Shown here: piece by piece, positions 46,301-59,319 of the stretch | Numbering within the stretch: the stretch's first letter is position 1 | Layout of the letters: every line of letters starts with the position of its first letter | From: Syngnathus acus | Lineage: Eukaryota; Chordata; Actinopteri; Syngnathiformes; Syngnathidae | Length of the DNA stretch: 64,000 bases | Direction: 5' to 3' | NCBI RefSeq assembly: GCF_901709675.1 | Contig: NC_051107.1 | Span: 6,636,001 to 6,700,000 of the forward strand | The notes under the pieces: generated by a model | Databases searched by the model: none | What the model saw: only the letters and a program-made list of their open reading frames with translations | Told to the model about the DNA's origin: nothing | Position numbers and translations under genes: made by a program

Positions 46301-49300
46301 AAGTTCAAGATGTTCTCCAAGACGGACACGCTTCATTGTCTCAAGGTGGCCGGCCGCCCGCCCACGTCTTTGTTGACTTGGACGACGGGTCTGTCCGTTG
46401 TTTTTTCTATCATCTTCCCTTATGCCGCAAAGTCCCGTCCGCTCTCAGAGGGAATTTCTAGTCAGAGGTCCGGCGGTACCGAGACCCCCCCCTCCTTTTT
46501 TTTTTATCATTCATGCCATTGTTGAACGCAAAGCTCTTCTATGGCAACAAGTTCATTTGTGACACCACCAGATGCTGCTGTCCGACTTCACGCATCACCA
46601 CGTGGAGATGGCCTGCACCCTGCTGGAGACCTGCGGGCGCTTCCTCTTCAGGTCGCCCGACTCTCACCTGCGCACGAGCGTCCTGCTGGTCAGCCACTCT
46701 TCCCTATCTTCTTGCTTTTACGATGATTATTTTGGGTGAACTTTGTTTCCACTATTGATGTGGCCTCCAGGAGCAAATGATGCGTAAAAAGCAAGCTCAG
46801 CATCTGGACGCGCGCTACGTGACCATGGTGGAGAACGCCTACTACTACTGCAACCCGCCGCCGGTGGAGAAGACGGTGAAGAAAAAGCGGCCGCCGCTGC
46901 AGGAGTACATCCGCAAGCTGCTCTACAAGGACCTGTCAAAGGTCACCACCGAGAAGGTGCTCAGGCAGATGCGCAAGCTGCCTTGGCAGGACGCCGAGGT
47001 GAAGAGCTACCTGATCTGCTGCATGGTCAACATCTGGAACGTCAAGTACAACAGCATCCACTGCGTGGCCAACCTGCTGGCCGGCCTGGTGGCCTACCAG
47101 GAGGACGTGGGCATCCACGTGGTGGACGGCGTGCTGGAGGACATACGGCTGGGCATGGAGGTACGCTGCTGCTGCTGCTGCCGCCGCCGCCGCCGCCGCC
47201 GCCGTGCACTTTGTCCACCCTTAAGCGTAACAAGCGGGAGAACTCGCCAAAAGCGGAGCCTTGACGTGTCGGCTTTGCGGGCCGACAGGTCAACCAGCCC
47301 AAGTTCAACCAGCGGCGCATCAGCAGCGCCAAGTTCCTGGGCGAGCTGTACAACTACCGTATGGTGGAGTCGGCCGTCATCTTCCGCACGCTCTTCTCCT
47401 TCATTTCCTTCGGCGTCAACCAGGACGGCAGCCCCAGCTCGCTGGACCCCCCCGAGCACCTCTTCCGCATCCGCCTGGTGTGCACGCTGCTCGACACCTG
47501 CGGCCAGTACTTTGACCGGGGCTCCAGCAAGAAGAAGCTGGACTGCTTCCTCATCTACTTCCAGGTGAGTGAGGAACCCCGGTGATGGGCAAACGGGCCT
47601 GACGCTTGCTTGCTTGCTTGCGTGCGCGGGCGTGTGTATGCAGCGCTACATCTGGTGGAAGAAGAGCGTGGAGGCCTGGACCAAAGAGCACCCCTTCCCC
47701 ATCGACATTGACTACATGATCAGCGACACCTTGGAGCTGCTGCGGCCCAAAATGAGGATCGGCGCGTCCCTGGAGGAGGCCAGCAGGCAGGTGGCGGACC
47801 TGGAGAGAGAGGTGCTCGTCAAACTAGGTGAGGACCTGATCGGATGGAGGAACGACACCGTACGTGCGCTATTTGCTCACATCCCGTCTCACTGGTTGAG
47901 CTGCTCTTTTCCTTTTGGCCCAACGGCATTCCTGAACAAATTGCGTCCGAGGGTGCAGTTGAGCCTAATTGTCGACAAACTCATCGGCTGCGCTTCCAAT
48001 GAATGAAAGTCATCATTCTCTGTCTCCCAATCAGTGCGTTGCACTGTGACCAGGCTCCGCCCTTCCGGGTGCCCCTCCCCACCTCCCTCCCTGCCTCCGA
48101 GAAGACCGAACGCCTGAGGGAGGATGTTTGTGTAGTTGCGTGTCACTCCGCGGCCCAGGAGAATGCCGGCCTTGTTTGCCGCATTTCTTGAGTCTTGAGG
48201 TTCACTGAACGTTTCTTAGACAGCCCTCACACAGTATCTGGGGTATTGGCCTTAGGGTGTCATTTCAGAACTTTTGTGAGTTTGGGAAAATATTTTCATA
48301 CTATGTCGTGGCCCCAAGGTAAACACTGGCGTTTTTGTGTAAGCTTGGAGAGACGTTCCTTGGCCGCCAGGTCGCTTCAGAACCACTTGGTCTGGAGGAG
48401 GCAGCTCAGATGGGCTCTTTTGCAAATTCATACTCCAAACTGGGGTGTTCAATGTTTCTATCGTAATGTTGACAACGATGATGAAAAGGAGCGCTCGTGT
48501 GTGGTCTCCGTAGGCCTAGCCATGGAGAAGGACGGCCGCTCCAGCGCCATGAGCGAAGGCCCGGACGAGGATGAGGACGACGAAGACGAGGAGGGCGGCG
48601 CCGAGACGGAGGAGCAGTCAGGCAACGAGAGCGAAATGAACGAACCCGAGGAGGATGTGCGTCCGCCCTTCTCGCTCAGCCTCCTTTGCGGCGGGCTCAT
48701 CGCTCTTCCGCGGCTCTCCGCAGGAGGCGTCCGACAATGAAGAGGAGGAGCGGGAGGAAGAGGAAGAGGAGAACACCGACGACCTGACCGACTCCAACAA
48801 AGAAAATGAGACGGACGAGGAGAACAACGTGAGCGCTGCCGCTTGTGCTCGACTTAACTCCAGACTTGCTTCTTAACACTCTTGACTTGTGCTTTGCAAC
48901 GGTAGGAGGTGACCATCCGTGGCGGCGGACTCAAGCACGTGGCGTGCGCCGAGGACGAGGACTTCATCCAAGCCTTGGACAAGATGATGCTGGAGAACCT
49001 GCAGGTACGTACGCTGCGGCCGCCACCTAGGCCAGCACCCACCCACCCACGCACGTTGGTCTCGTTTGTCATTGCAAACATTTGGGCCCGCAGCAGCGGA
49101 GCAGCGAGACGGTGAAGGTGCACCAGCTGGACGTGGCCATTCCGCTGCAGCTGAAGAGCCAGCTGAGGAAGGGAGGCTCCGGCCAGCCGGCGTGCCTCGC
49201 CGAGCCCGAGGCCGACGTCTCCGACACCATGCAGTTCGTCATGCTCACGCGCAAGGGCAACAAGCAGCAGGTGAGCGCCACCGCCGTGAACGCGCATGGC

Positions 49301-50282
49301 TGGAAAACGAGCAATCAGTCAAGATGAAGATGAACTAGTGTGGGCCTCTCTGCTGCCAAATGGCCCACAGAAATACTGTAGACATGAGCAGAGGACACAT
49401 GGGCCCAGGCAAAAAGACATTCACACAGCAATAATATTGACTCTCCAACTGTGGCCAGCGTGTGTGTGCGCCAGTGCGCGTGCATGCTGGCAAGCCTCAG
49501 CTGGGGAATGTGTGCCTTGGCCGCCTCTCCTGCTCTGTAGGGTGTGTCCGCAGTTTCACGTGAAACCAAGAAAATTGCTGGAAAAGTACACACAACATCC
49601 TGCTCGATGTACAACACACACACTATTCTTTATGCGCGCTCGCTCTCTGGTTAGTTCTAGCACAAGTTGACATTTCAATTTGCTTTTGTTTCATTGCAAA
49701 CAGCCAGCCCACTTTCTAAATAGCATGACAAGAATAACAAGCCATCAATTTTGGAGAACAAATATAGTCACAAATGATTTCAAATCAACAGTGCGGAAAG
49801 TTCACAAAGCAATGATGACCTCCAAACGTTGGTGTCGCGCAGTTCAAGATCCTGAACGTGCCGCTGTCGTCGCACCTGGCCGCCAACCACTTCAACCAGC
49901 AGCAGGCCGAGCAGGAGGAGCGCATGCGGATGAAGAAACTCACCCTGGACATCAACGAGCGCCAGGAGCAGGAGGACTACCAGGGTACCAGCCCACGGCA
50001 GTCTGCCGGGCCGGGCCGGTCCGGTCCGGTCGTCTCAAAGCTCCCGCTGACCTTTGTGCGTTGCAGAGATGCTGCAGTCCCTGGCCCAGCGCCCGGCGCA
50101 GGCCAACACTAACCGTGAGCGCCGGCCCCGCTACCAGCACCCCAAAGGTGCCCCCAACGCCGACCTCATCTTCAAGACTGGAGGAAGGTGAGATGGCTGA
50201 CAAAAAGGTCAAAAGGGCCCGGAAATGGAATGCGGTGACGCGGACTCATCCGGCCCGTCCGTCCGTCCGCAGGAGACGCTGA
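43311..50282 (+). CDS. upf2: Regulator of nonsense transcripts 2 (UPF2)
   Basis: UPF2 is the bridge of the nonsense-mediated mRNA decay machinery: its MIF4G domains bind UPF3B and other factors, and its C-terminus binds and activates the helicase UPF1. Nineteen exons: 43311-43687, 43956-44735, 44855-45015, 45116-45310, 45539-45688, 45765-45868, 45938-46132, 46232-46345, 46572-46688, 46771-47160, 47289-47564, 47644-47827, 48514-48656, 48724-48828, 48906-49004, 49094-49270, 49843-49984, 50067-50187, 50273-50282. They sum to 1,280 codons (1,279 residues; human 1,272). The first exon encodes MPAERKR and a long Lys/Glu coiled region; MIF4G-1 starts with LHQEAWERHH, and MIF4G-2 and -3 follow. An acidic stretch (EEGGAETEEQSGNESE) precedes the UPF1-binding C-terminus. 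The last exon supplies only the end of TGGRRR-stop. ATTAAA at 50543-50548 may be the poly(A) signal. Confidence 0.97.
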
Positions 50283-51958
50283 GCGGTCGTCAGCTGAGCA
50301 AGCAACAGAGCGAAGGATGAGCAAGAGGAGGGAGAAATTTGGAGGGAACCCGTCCGTCCGTCCATCCGGCGGCAGGTAGGAAGGGGGCAAGACCTCCAAA
50401 GATGATGCAGCGGGAGGGACAGAGCCCTCGTCCCCTGGCCCGGAGAGGACAGACAGAGCAAAGCAGAGCAAAGCGGCGGCCAGCCGGGGGGGCATCCAAA
50501 CGTTTTTCTTTTTGGCTGTTGACTGAGATGACAAACTAAAGTATTAAAAGTGGAAGAGACGCATGCGCCTTCCGGCCGGCTGGCTGACCTCCACAAAACA
50601 GACAGTCAAGGCCTCGTGCTACAAATCACACGACAAGACAAAAGAGATGAAGGGATTCCGTGGGTTTTCTTTTTAAGGGGGGCGGGGCACGCTCGGGAAC
50701 GTCATCCGTGCGGTGCAAAAGTAGCAGCGTGAGCAATTTGCACTTGAAGGCGCTTTTGGGGCCCCTAGCCTACAACGGAACCCGGGCCGGACGACTTGCT
50801 TTCTTTTGCCTCGTGTCGACGTTGCAATATTCATTCTGGCTTCACCTGTAAAGGCTCTCGTGCATTTTTGCTTCCTCCTTCCATTTCTGAAAAGTAGCAT
50901 GGACACGTTCAGTTGTGAGCGAGCGCAGCGCATTGGCCGTGACACTCTTGTGAGCGCCTAACTGTTTTTTGGCTTTGTTTTTTCACCTCCAGTAACGTCA
51001 TCCTCGCAGAAAATGTCTTGATGTTTTTTAAGATGAATCCCCTTTGCTAACCCAAATACACAGTTTTTGCGTTTCACTTTGATTGACGTGATTTACAAAA
51101 ACATCAAAACGGGCTGAATGAATTGCGCACCTCTGCTGTTTTGGATCTTTGCCGGTGAAATAGTCCACCCGCGGCGGCAATCATTGAACAGCGCCCGCCA
51201 GCTCATTCTTGACATTCCACAGTCACTCCAAAGAACTCGAGTCACAAAGCAGTCTCATGATTGGCTTTAATGATTGCCACACGCACACACAAACACACGG
51301 ACGGCGCACACATTCAACACCGTCTTTGTTGATCCATCATTTTGTACACACCATAAGTTGGGACTCTTGACTGGTCAAGTACAGTAGAGGAAACACTTCA
51401 TAGGAACTGTAGATGGGCTACAGAGAAAACCGGAGTCTGTAAACAACATTCACGAGATGTTTTTCCAACAGCAGTAACACTGTGGAACCATCACGTCGCG
51501 AAATATACTTCATAAGTTACTGTAGCTTAACTACAGGAGCCGGAGTCTGAAAACGCACACACACACACGCGCGCAAACATAAATATGGATCGGCATGGTC
51601 CGAAACTGCCAATTAGCCGGTAGCAATGAAAAGATATTTGCAGACACTGCGGTTGGGTCCGCTCAGTACAATGCCGTGGTCCTCCCTGCAGCCCAACGCA
51701 GAGTGAAAATCCCATTCCAGAGTTTGTGGTCAGTGTCAGCGGCTGGGCCACTGAGTAAAAATAAGTCTCCAAAAAAGCCTTTTGCCCTACAACCACGTAT
51801 ACTTCCCCCCCCCGCCCAACCATTTGACTAAAAGTTTGTCGGTAAAAATGGACGTTCCCTTTGCAAACATCAGCGGCACTTTTTCAATTGCCAAGAAAGG
51901 AGAACTGGCCGTGCAGGTCTGTCTTCTTTCTCCGAGTAATTAGCCGCACCTTAACCTT
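50283..51958. other. upf2 / proser2 convergent 3' region
   Basis: Contains the 3' UTRs of upf2 (+) and proser2 (-). A TTTAAT at 51266-51271 would be an ATTAAA signal for proser2 on the minus strand. No independent gene is recognised. Confidence 0.5.
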
Positions 51959-54201
51959 TCAGCCCGACTCTTTCAGCAGCCCGAGTTTCTTCAGCGCTTG
52001 CTTGCGAGATTCTTCGGTCGCCCCCCGGCCGGAAAACTGCACGGTGATACCTTGGGGACGAAACATGGGAGCAGCGGCTCTTCGCCTGGCGTCCGCGCTA
52101 GCCGCCACGTGAGGGGTTCTGGGCGCCGGCGTCGGAGCCGGGCCTTTGGAAGCCCCGGTCTGACCGTCGGCGCGGCGCTGTATCCCGACGGAGGGGTTGA
52201 TGGTGCGGCTCTTGCCCCCGTAGCTGTTGAGCTCGGCCGGTAGGGGCTGAACGTTGACGGGCGGCTTTGCATTCACGTCAATGTGGGAGCTGAGGATGTC
52301 GGGAAGGTCGCTCCTGGCGATCGCGGGGTTCAGAACTTTGGACTTTCCTCCATAGTTGTTGAACTCACTGAGGTTGGCCAGCGCCGAAGGAAGGGCTTTG
52401 GCTTCGGAGCTCGCCCCCCCGGGTTCCTTCTTGGGGCGACCTGGAGCCACCACGATGGATTTCCCCCCAAAGCTGTTCAATTCTGGCGATATGATGTCTG
52501 ACTGAGGTGGGCTCACTGGAGCCTTTCTGTGGGGCTCCAAAGACAGACCGCCCTCTGTCTTCATGACAGACAAGACGCTCTGCGGAGATGCCGGAACCTT
52601 GGAGTCGAGCGCACGGATACCCGTCGTCTCTGTTAGGCGAAGCCTGGATTCCAAAGAACTAGTGACAGCGGTCTGTGGACTTGGGCTAGGACTCGGCGCC
52701 ACGCTGTCGACAGTGTCGTGGACCGGCGGGCCTCCTGACATGTCTCTGTCCCTGTCCCTGGCCAGGCCCAGCTTAGACAGCGCTTCCATCCTGGTTTTCT
52801 CGGGTGTGGGGTCCTTGAAGGAAAGGCTGCGCGCGGGGGCATTTCGCAACTTGTGCACCACGTTTGGCTTGGAATCGTCTCGCGAGAGCGCCTGGGGCGC
52901 TCCCGGCAGATTGGATAGCATCAGTGCCCGCCTGTCTTGGAGGTTGACATTAGGTACCGGCGGCTGATTCTGGAGTTCTTTGTTGCCGAGAATCCGACTG
53001 ATGTTGGCCGGGTACCTGGTAGGCTTGGCCAAGGTCGGAGGACCTTGCTTGGTGGCGTCTGGTGACCTTTCGCCACCCTCCTGACTCCGCTGGCGTTGGA
53101 GTAGAGCCGAAGTGTTGTTGGGTGCGCCCACTGCCTGGTTCTCAGCGATCTTCTTGGCAATAAGGACCGGGGTGGGGACGGAGCCTGCCGGCTGGTAGGC
53201 GTGACCTTCTGTCTCGTAGTGGTCCAGAGGGTCGTGTCTGGGTTTTATTTCAAAGTGGCTCTCAGGGTCGATTGCCATCATCTGGAAATCTGAGCAGAGC
53301 AAAATTCAAGATGCTAAGACACTGGAATGGATTTGATTGGGCGTAAGAAAGAGATGCAGTACCTGGACTGGTAATATGCAGTACCTGGACTGGTAGGCTT
53401 GAATTTGGCAAGCATCATGTCCGGATCTGGGCGTACCAGGTCTATAATATCCTGATCTTTAGCGCTGAGACGTCTGGCTGTTAGAGGGTGTACGGTGTAG
53501 AGATCTGGGGTTCCGGGCCGCCCATCCATCTGGCTGGCGAGAAGGATTCCGCTCGCCGGAGACTTGAGTCCGGTCCTGAGCTCGTCCTCCTCTAAGCTGT
53601 TCTCCAGCGATCCGATGGTCTCTTCAAAAAACTGCAGACACTCCTTCTCCTCCGGGCTCAGAAAGCGCAGCGTGTCTTCATCCTGCGGAGGTCAACGAGA
53701 AGGACTGAAAGCGGCGGGAGGGAGATCAAGGCGCAAGCAGCGCGGCCGGCCGGCATCTGCGACGGTGTGGTGGAAGCGAGATCTGCCTTTGCACCCGACG
53801 AGGAGCGCGGTGGAACCGGTTCGACCCGTGCGTTGCTAATGGATGGCGTGTGAAGGTTGTCGAGCAGGTGCGATTACGCTGACTGTATATTTTGTGTCAA
53901 CAACCTGAAGGTCATCTGACGCACTTGTTGCTTGCACAACAGAACAAGGCTCTTCTGTCCTTCCCCTGATTCTCACCATTCCGAAATGGACCTATTTGTC
54001 CTTACCTACGTTCAGACAGCGAGCTGCAGTCAGGAGAGGCCAGAAGAAGCATTGTCGTCACGGTTGTGTCTTAGCTAGCTTTTCAGTCATACTCACCCGT
54101 GGCCTGGCGCTGCGGTCCAATGCGCCGTTGACTCGGGAGCACCGCTGATTGTTGGCCATGTCCAGGATGAGGGCGGAAGGGCTCGGCCGGCCTTTGGACA
54201 T
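51959..54201 (-). CDS. proser2: Proline and serine-rich protein 2
   Basis: Three coding exons: 54097-54201 (start MSKGRPSPSALIL), 53385-53682 (DEDTLRFLSPEEKECLQFF) and 51959-53289, giving 578 codons, 577 residues. PROSER2 and its paralogue SARG (androgen-regulated, C1orf116) share the N-terminal LRFLSxEEK / LQFFEETIxSLE block and a C-terminal ALKKLGLLK motif, both visible. Most of the protein is low-complexity Pro/Ser-rich, with several repeats of an L-N-S-Y-G-G-K-S / N-N-Y-G-G-K-S motif. The PROSER2 rather than SARG name rests on position next to upf2, as I recall at human 10p14. Molecular function is unknown. The donor of exon 2 lies in a 22-bp direct duplication. Confidence 0.85.
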
Positions 54202-54652
54202 CTCGGCGCTAGGACGCAAGCGGAGTCATCTCGGCTCCTTAATCCGAGGAGTCAGCAGATCATGGCTTCGCCTCGGTCTGGAGAGCAGACGTCAAAAAGG
54301 CTGAAAGGCTTGCCCTCACCAGATGACTCAAGGATCTCGGTCGCATGAGTAAATTGACTTGCGAGCCTGGTCACGGATCAACAAAAACTCCAAAGTCGAG
54401 GTAGCGCGGTATGACTTGTGACGCAAAAACGCAGCGGCACCAGGCGGACCTGTTGATCCGGAACACACACACACACACACACGTGCACAACCGGCTCCTC
54501 GGCCCGAAACCTCACCACCGCACGCATTCCTCAGGAACACCTCCCTTTAACTTATTCACTCGCTCATTGTGTCATCCAATTATTCTCTCAGCACGCTTCT
54601 TCTGCCCTGTTTCAACATTTCTGTCTGTGAAAGGCACATTCAGCGGTGTGCG

Positions 54653-54716
<64 letters not shown>

Positions 54717-57370
54717 CCTGTGCCCCACTTCGCTTTGTGCAATTATATTGATGGCTTACAATGACATCAATACACACACAATTGGAATGGAAATGTACTA
54801 AGATTTCTCCATGCTTCTCAAAGCAATTAGTTTTGGGAGCAGTCTTCAACTAGTCGTTTTTTTTTGGAAGAACTGGACAACAAAGTAGTGCCTTCTTGAC
54901 GTTTTGTTCAATTTTACAAGCCCTTTAGGCAAACAAGCTCCAATGTCACGAATACGCCGTGAAATTGCTCATTTGTGTCACAAATGATTGATAAAAGTCA
55001 CAGAGTAGAAGACATAAAAAAAAAAAAAATATTTAGTCTAGGATCAAACCCATTTTACCCACAAATTGTCGGATTTAATGCGATAAATATCAAGGAATTA
55101 AAACTACTTTTTTTTTTATGGCTTTCAATTGACCAAAAGTGTCACAGTATAGCCAAAATGTACAAATTGATATCAACACTACATGACTTAACTGATCTAA
55201 TGAAAGAGCTGAGCTTGGAAATGACAAAAGCGGTCCAATTTTCAAAATTCTTCATTTGCATCAGCATGGTTAGGAGCGGCGGTGGTGGTGGGGGGTAGAC
55301 ACAAATCAAAGCGTAGAGGTGAAAGACAATTTACCTTTCAATGTGTAATATCCATCCCCATGAAAAATGTCGTGCCGGACAGAAATAGATTTTTTTTCTG
55401 CTAAAAGAAGTCCCACTTGTGTTGCCGCCTGCTGACTCCACCTTGACTGGATGACGCGCCGACTTAAGAGTGGCCAACAGCACAACAAGCCCCGCCCCTA
55501 GCGGACGGCCTGCATGTGACTGACGTGCGCGTGCGTGCGTGCGTGCGTGCATGGAGGAAGTCAACTTAAGGTTTTGGGGAAACACGCAGGAAATGTTCTG
55601 TTTATTCTCAGGTGTGTGTAACGCGTTCAAAGACGTTCTTTATTCGCCCATAAAGCATCCTTTCTCAAACGCTGAGCGCGTTGGTCCTGTAGTCTTTGGC
55701 GCCACCCTGTGGAGCAAATGGATACGCCTTTCACTGTGCTGTCATAGTTACTTCTCATTAAAGCGATATTTGCACTCATACTAATCGTATAGACACATCG
55801 TCTTATTACTCATATAGAAACAAACACAAAGAGGAGAATATTTTCATGGTTGTATGTCACATAGATATCATCTCGCAAGAATGACGCTTTTCACAGTTTG
55901 TCGTCTGAATCGCAACAACAATATCGCGTCTCGAAGGTGTGTTGCTGGTTTCCGAGTAGCCTTGAACGCACCATTCCCGAGTTAACCTGCGCCGGCCGGG
56001 CTGCGTCAACGAGCGCACCGCCACCAGCGAGCGTCGTTTGTCAGCTTCAAATTCCCGGGGGGAGGCGGCCCGACGCCCGGCTTCTGTCCGCACACAGGTC
56101 CGGTGAGTGCCCCACAACTTACTTTCACCTCAACGGGAAAGAGAAATGACAAGAATATAGTCGCTTCGCGAGTTAGCCGAGACGCTAAATGGGTTACATG
56201 CGTCCATTATCGGACACGCACCCGTCCGTCTGTAACAGATTGGCACTTCAAATGCTTTTAACGACGTTTTCGATGCTGCTGTTTTATTTTTCAAACTCCA
56301 CTCTGACTGCCTAAAAACTCTTCAAACGTCCCGTCGAATCAAGGCGAGTACGCCATTTGTTACACATTCGCCAGTTGACGTTGGCCGACCTAGTGGGGAT
56401 TTAGCATGTTAGCTCGGAGCTAACTGTTAGCGGCGTGTTGAGCAGGATTTAAAAATAATACACTTTATGTACATGCGCCTTTTAGGCACCCAGGGGACAC
56501 TGTAAGCGACCAAAACAACAATAATGAAGAAAAAAAAAACCCGAATCATGAAGTAATACTAACAGCGTTAGCTCGAGACTTGTTTATCTGGTGCGTTCAG
56601 GTGACTCGACCAACCTGTCAGCTGACGCGCAACTAACCGGCTCGCCAGATCATTTGATCATGTGCAAAAAGCACATTTTTGGAAATTCCGTCTTTCAAGT
56701 CAATTGGTGTCATCCGTGGTTACGATGAAGTGACAGGAAGGTGTGTTGGAGCTGCAATGGGACTCAAGTACTGCATTTGGCGTTTCAGCCTGATGTGTTG
56801 ATTGATTGATTGATTGATTGATTGAATGATTCCTGCCAACATTAAAGTTCCCTTCGTTTCAACCTCGGTTTGTGCCATTCCTTTCCGACCTCTTTCGTCA
56901 TTGTTTCCATCGTTCAGTTCTTGCTTCCCAAAGACCAGCATCTTAACACGTGTCTGTCACTTCAAGCCTCCCTCAGATGGTGTTGGATTTTGCGTCCCTC
57001 CTTCCTTTGCTTCAAACCAAAAGACGTAGCCAGTTGCACTTTGTTTTGGAGAATGGCCAGACAGCCTCAGTCCAAGTCATGTGACCAAGTCACTGGATCC
57101 CTACCCGGCATCCTCTGCCGTGTCAGGTTACCGCGGGTTCTGGATGGCCCGTCTCCATGGCGATGGGCCGGGCCAGAATCCGTCGACACGCCACGTCCGC
57201 GTAAAGCCGCGCGTCTTATTCCACACCCTTGACTCGCTTGGCGTGACAGGCCGGCCATTGGTTGTCATGTGCACGTGACGCCGTTTGTTTTCTGTGCTAA
57301 CCTGCAGCGTGAAGGATGAACCACAGCAGCAGCAGCAGCAGCAGCAGCAGCCGCAGCAGCAGCCGCCGCC
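54202..57370. other. rab3ip: proser2-rab3ip divergent intergenic region
   Basis: Divergent promoters are expected here. A GC-richer segment near 55985-56102 ends in a strong donor (gtccg followed by gtgagt at 56103) and may be the noncoding first exon of rab3ip. Its coding exon begins behind the acceptor at 57307. The stretch 54850-55330 is AT-rich with nothing recognised. A (GATT)n run lies at about 56798-56826. Confidence 0.4.
54651..54716. repeat. (CT)n microsatellite
   Basis: About 30 CT dinucleotides with one interruption, in the proser2-rab3ip intergenic region. A short (CA)n lies at about 54463-54482. Confidence 0.95.
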
Positions 57371-57396
57371 ATGGCCCGCAGCAGCGCTCCCGCTAA
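57316..57396 (+). promoter_or_regulatory. rab3ip: Upstream ORF encoded by a CAG/AGC repeat
   Basis: Nine bases after the exon starts, an ATG opens a 26-codon frame that reads mostly Ser from an AGC repeat, then Arg-rich, and stops at TAA 57394-57396. It is out of frame with, and overlaps, the main rab3ip start at 57371, which has a near-ideal context (gccgccgccATGG). It should reduce or gate translation of the main frame. Confidence 0.6.
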
Positions 57397-59251
57397 CGCC
57401 GAAACCCTGGAGGGCTTCCACGAGGTCAACCTGGCCTCGCCCACCACGCCCGATCTGCTGCAGGTATCTACGCACGCTCCGCCTGCAAACCTGCTAAGAA
57501 GTCAGGAGTTCACAAGATGACGCCAAAACACCACTTGACTGGAAATGTAGCTTCTGAACTTGGTTCCACAGAGGTCCTTGGGACCAAGGCGTACAAACAT
57601 AAGCGATCGAACAAAAGTAGCCATGTCAGGTCCGACGCTTGAACCACCCGGCGCCGTCTTTTGTGGCAGGCGGAGCAGCGGCCGGGCGCCCGCCACAGCG
57701 AGCCGCCCACGTCCCTGTACCGCACGCACTCGCTGGGGGCGCCGCCCGCCGGCTTGCGCGCCGACCAGCTGCCCACGCGGCCCGTCTACTCCATGCCCAC
57801 GCACGCTCGCAACGGCAGGTGAGCCGGCGCCGCGTCCTCTTTGGCGCTGCTTTGGCGCCGCGTCCCCTTTGGCGCCGCGTCCCCTTTGGCGCCGCGTCCC
57901 CTTTGGCGCCGCGTCCCCTTTGGCGCCGCGTCTTTTTCCTCCTTTGCCAAAATCTGTCAACCTGCCCTTCCAGCGCGCAGGGCCCGGAGACGGACGGCGT
58001 CGAGAGCAAGTTCCTGTCGGGCGACGATGGCGGCGACGAGTGCGGCGGCCTCAGCGACAGTTTCTCGCGACTGCGCGGCCCCTCGGTCACGGAGGTGCGA
58101 GAGAAAGGATACGAGCGGCTCAAGGACGAGCTGGCCAAAGCGCAGAGGGTAACTCCCGATAGCTGCTCGCGTCTGCGTGCGTGTGTGTGTGTGTATGTGT
58201 GTGTGTGTGCGCCCGTGTGTGAGAGAAACACTTCCATATTTGCTTTAGTTGTTACCATTTTTCTTTCTTTTTGGCCGGGTGCGTTTTTCCTCCTGCCTTT
58301 TTGTTGAATGCATGTGTGTGTTTGTGAGCCATTTCCCACACATTTGATTTTGATGTCATTGAGGATGCAACTTATGTTTTCTTTTTCTTTGTTTCTTCAT
58401 GTCACGGTTGTTTTGCTCGCCATTGGCCGCATGTTGTCGCGTGTGCGTGCGTGCGTGCGTAAGGAGCTGCTGTTGAAGGATGAGGAATGTGAGAGGTTGT
58501 CAAAAGTGCGAGATCAGCTGGGCCAGGAGCTGGAGGAGCTGACGGCCAGCCTCTTCCAGGTCGGTGCGCCTCCACCGTGCGTTTGTCCGTCCCGCCGCCG
58601 CCCCCTCCCTCTTCTGTCTGCACTTGCTTGTTGGCACACAAGCAGTGTTTCTTAGCCTTTATTGAGTCAAGGTGCATTGTCACCCCAGCAAACAGCACAT
58701 GCCCTGTTATGAATTGTGAATAATTCTCGCCCGGGGCGGCGGCGGCGCTGTTTGCAAGCGGCCCCTTTTGAAGCCTTTTCTGCTCGTGAGCTCACGCTGT
58801 GCCTTTTGCGCTGGCGTGACACCAGGAGGCCCACAAGATGGTGAGGGAGGCCAACGTCAAGCAGGCCAATGCCGAGAAACAGATGAAAGAAGCCCTGGGC
58901 AAGGTGAGCTCGTCGCCCGCCGTCGCCCGCCGTTGCCCGCCGTTGCTTTTTTTGTCACTGCCGCCTGGGCTCAAGCTTTTGCCCTCCCCTCCTGCCGGTC
59001 AGATTGATGTGCTGCAGGCGGAGGTGCAGGCCCTGAAGACGCTGGTGCTGTCGTCACCCACGTCTCCCGTGGGCGAGCTCCCCAACGTGGGCGGTGGCGG
59101 CGGGGGGAAGGCGGCCTTCCGGAAGGGCCACAGCAGGAACAAGAGCACCTCCTCGGCCATTCTGGGAACGCAGGCCGACCCGTCGGCCACGCAGCCCATC
59201 GTGCGGGAGTGTCGAGAGGTGCCGCGGCGCTCCGGCCCGAGCCCGCTTGAG

Positions 59252-59319
<68 letters not shown>

